From Longimicrobium sp. (lineage in GTDB: Bacteria; Gemmatimonadota; Gemmatimonadetes; Longimicrobiales; Longimicrobiaceae), in assembly GCA_030446945.1 (NCBI GenBank), contig JAUJMI010000289.1:1-5202 (forward strand): 5,202 nucleotides of DNA, given 5' to 3'. The notes below the pieces were generated by a model. That model had not been told where the DNA came from, ran no database searches, and was given only the letters and a program-made list of their open reading frames with translations. This document shows, piece after piece, positions 4,157 through 5,202 of this stretch. Position 1 is the first letter of the stretch, and each line of letters starts with the position of its first letter. Made by a program: the position numbers and the translations under genes.

Positions 4157-5034
4157 GCTTCGCCTCCTGCCGGTGCGGGAAACGGCGACCGCGCCAGCTC
4201 GTCCGCGCCCCCCCAGTCCAGCGCGAACAGCATCGTGTTGAGGACGACACCCGGAATGAGCTCCTCGAACTCCGCCGCGGTGCGGATCAGCGCGTCCGCG
4301 TCCTCTCCCTTCTCCTCCAGTCGTTCGCGCGAGAGGGGAACCGGGTGTGGTAGGCTGCGCGCCAGGTCGCGGGAGAGCGCCCGCAGCCGGTCCGCGGCGG
4401 CGCCATGCTCGCTCCCCCGCGCGATGGGCTTCAGCCCGGCCCACGCGGGCTCCAGGTAGTCGGGCCAGAGCGCGAGGGTACGGTAAAGGCTGTTCACACG
4501 CGACAGACCCAGCGTGTCACGGATGTCGCGGAACAGCTCCTGGATGGGCTCTTCGTCGGTGTCCTCGGCGACCATCTCCATCGGGTACATCCGCTCCGGG
4601 ACGCCCCGCGTCAAGCGTGCGCCCGGCCCCGCCCCCCCGCCGACCTCCTCCCCCTCCAGCGCGAGCCGTACGGCCGAGGTCAGAACGAGCAATTTGGGAG
4701 TGACGTAGCGGTACAGGTCGAGCGCCGCCCGCAGCTGAAAGGATTGGCTCTCGCCCAGCCCCGCCGGAGCTGCGCCGATGCGGCCGAGCGCCTCGGCCGC
4801 ACCCGCCGCTTCCGCCCGGATCGCGTCGGCGGCATTTTCGAAGGCGCGCGTCTGCACGTTGGGCCGGACCGCGTTCCACACCACGGGGAGCAGACGGCCC
4901 GTTCCCGCCCAGGTGCGGAAGACCAGGTTCACGCCACTCACCCGCAGTGTCTGCCGCAGGTCGTGATAGACCGACTCGATCTCGCCGCTCGCCTCGTGCT
5001 CGGATACCGGCTTCGGCTTGCCTGATCCCCACAT
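4153..5034 (-). CDS. DehI-family (group I 2-haloacid dehalogenase-like) protein, 293 residues
   Basis: This resembles the DehI family, whose characterised members hydrolyse the C-halogen bond of 2-haloacids such as D- and L-2-chloropropionate without a covalent intermediate. The family is built from two repeated all-helical halves, and both are visible. IESVYHDLRQTLRVSGVN (19-36) followed by LVFRTWAGTGRLLPVVWNAV matches IQELFRDIRDTLGLSRVN (164-181) followed by SLYRTLALWPDYLEPAWAGL. The second half carries D170, D173 and N181. Family catalysis uses an Asp in the second half, but which one corresponds cannot be fixed without alignment. The length matches the roughly 290-300-residue family. ATG 5034 follows GGAGAG at eight bases; an ATG at 5050 is out of frame. 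It heads the two-gene operon, its TGA overlapping the hydrolase GTG. Upstream to 5202 no gene is clear; a small AT-rich patch near 5183-5202 may hold promoter elements. No signal peptide is seen. Substrate is unproven. Confidence 0.8.
   Translation of the reverse strand: MWGSGKPKPVSEHEASGEIESVYHDLRQTLRVSGVNLVFRTWAGTGRLLPVVWNAVRPNVQTRAFENAADAIRAEAAGAAEALGRIGAAPAGLGESQSFQLRAALDLYRYVTPKLLVLTSAVRLALEGEEVGGGAGPGARLTRGVPERMYPMEMVAEDTDEEPIQELFRDIRDTLGLSRVNSLYRTLALWPDYLEPAWAGLKPIARGSEHGAAADRLRALSRDLARSLPHPVPLSRERLEEKGEDADALIRTAAEFEELIPGVVLNTMLFALDWGGADELARSPFPAPAGGEA
4163..4168 (-). promoter_or_regulatory. Ribosome binding site of the hydrolase gene, inside the upstream gene
   Basis: On the minus strand AGGAGG ends six bases before GTG 4156-4154. 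It lies within the last codons of the DehI-like gene and settles the GTG start; with the GTGA overlap it indicates translational coupling. Confidence 0.8.
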
Positions 5035-5202
5035 CCTGGGCGCTCTCCATCTGAGGTTGAGGACGCGTGGGCGCCCGTGCGGGATGCGAAGCGAAGACGA
5101 GCGCCGCTGCCACCGAGAGCACGCGGGACGATACAGGTAGCGTACCAGGAAGTCCTCCCCGCTGCTGGAGGCGAGCGGCGCATGTCTTTGATACGATGTA
5201 TG

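Noticed and set aside
2871..4250. Minus-strand 459-residue open frame
   Set aside because: Overlaps the hydrolase in another phase and runs antisense through the receiver gene; composition is a GC-rich shadow.
4405..5025. Plus-strand 206-residue open frame
   Set aside because: Antisense to the DehI-like gene, which shows family motifs, an internal repeat and a ribosome binding site.
4517..5122. Minus-strand frame with a signal-peptide-like start (LSVAAALVFASHPARA)
   Set aside because: The hydrophobic start is short and the rest is an out-of-phase shadow of the DehI-like gene, with no coding signature.
1..5202. CRISPR array, tRNA, rRNA or toxin-antitoxin/defence system
   Set aside because: No regularly spaced repeats, cloverleaf patterns or recognisable defence proteins were seen on either strand.

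Overview
The window is very GC-rich (roughly two thirds or more G+C by eye) with strong third-position G/C bias, so long open frames occur on both strands and most are shadows. It is bacterial chromosomal DNA. The G/C-rich codon use and a Gly/Tyr/Arg-rich hypothetical protein are compatible with a Gemmatimonadota (Longimicrobium-like) genome, but no marker gene is present, so this placement is a low-confidence inference.

Layout. (1) 1-1114 is a mobile-element graveyard. On the minus strand lie an IS3-family orfA (about 361-768, 5' end uncertain) and the N-terminal part of orfB (1-364, running off the window); they overlap by ATGA. They abut a plus-strand internal fragment of an IS21-type (IstA-like) transposase (about 785-1114). 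(2) The IstA fragment runs, without leaving its reading frame, into a decayed formate/nitrite (FNT) family transporter (1115-1799). Its N-terminus is lost and homology must be followed across five single-base frame changes. (3) 2018-2398 encodes a 126-residue Gly/Tyr/Arg/Asp-rich protein of unknown function, with a strong ribosome binding site and a 14-bp-stem intrinsic terminator (2475-2520). (4) 2399-2838 has no gene but holds several hairpins, including three segments able to form alternative stems, and an AT-rich putative promoter. (5) 2839-3267 is a stand-alone CheY-like receiver protein. (6) 3326-5034, minus strand, is a two-gene operon: a DehI-family (group I haloacid dehalogenase-like) protein followed, with a GTGA stop/start overlap, by an alpha/beta hydrolase whose nucleophile-elbow residue is Asp, as in haloalkane/haloacetate dehalogenases and epoxide hydrolases.

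How the genes work together. The receiver gene and the hydrolase gene converge, with 58 bp between their stops. The DehI-like/hydrolase pair is the only set of genes with a clear functional link: both families contain C-halogen-bond hydrolases, so a two-step dehalogenation module is a plausible but unproven reading. The left third appears to be an accessory or decaying locus where successive insertions and deletions destroyed an FNT transporter gene.
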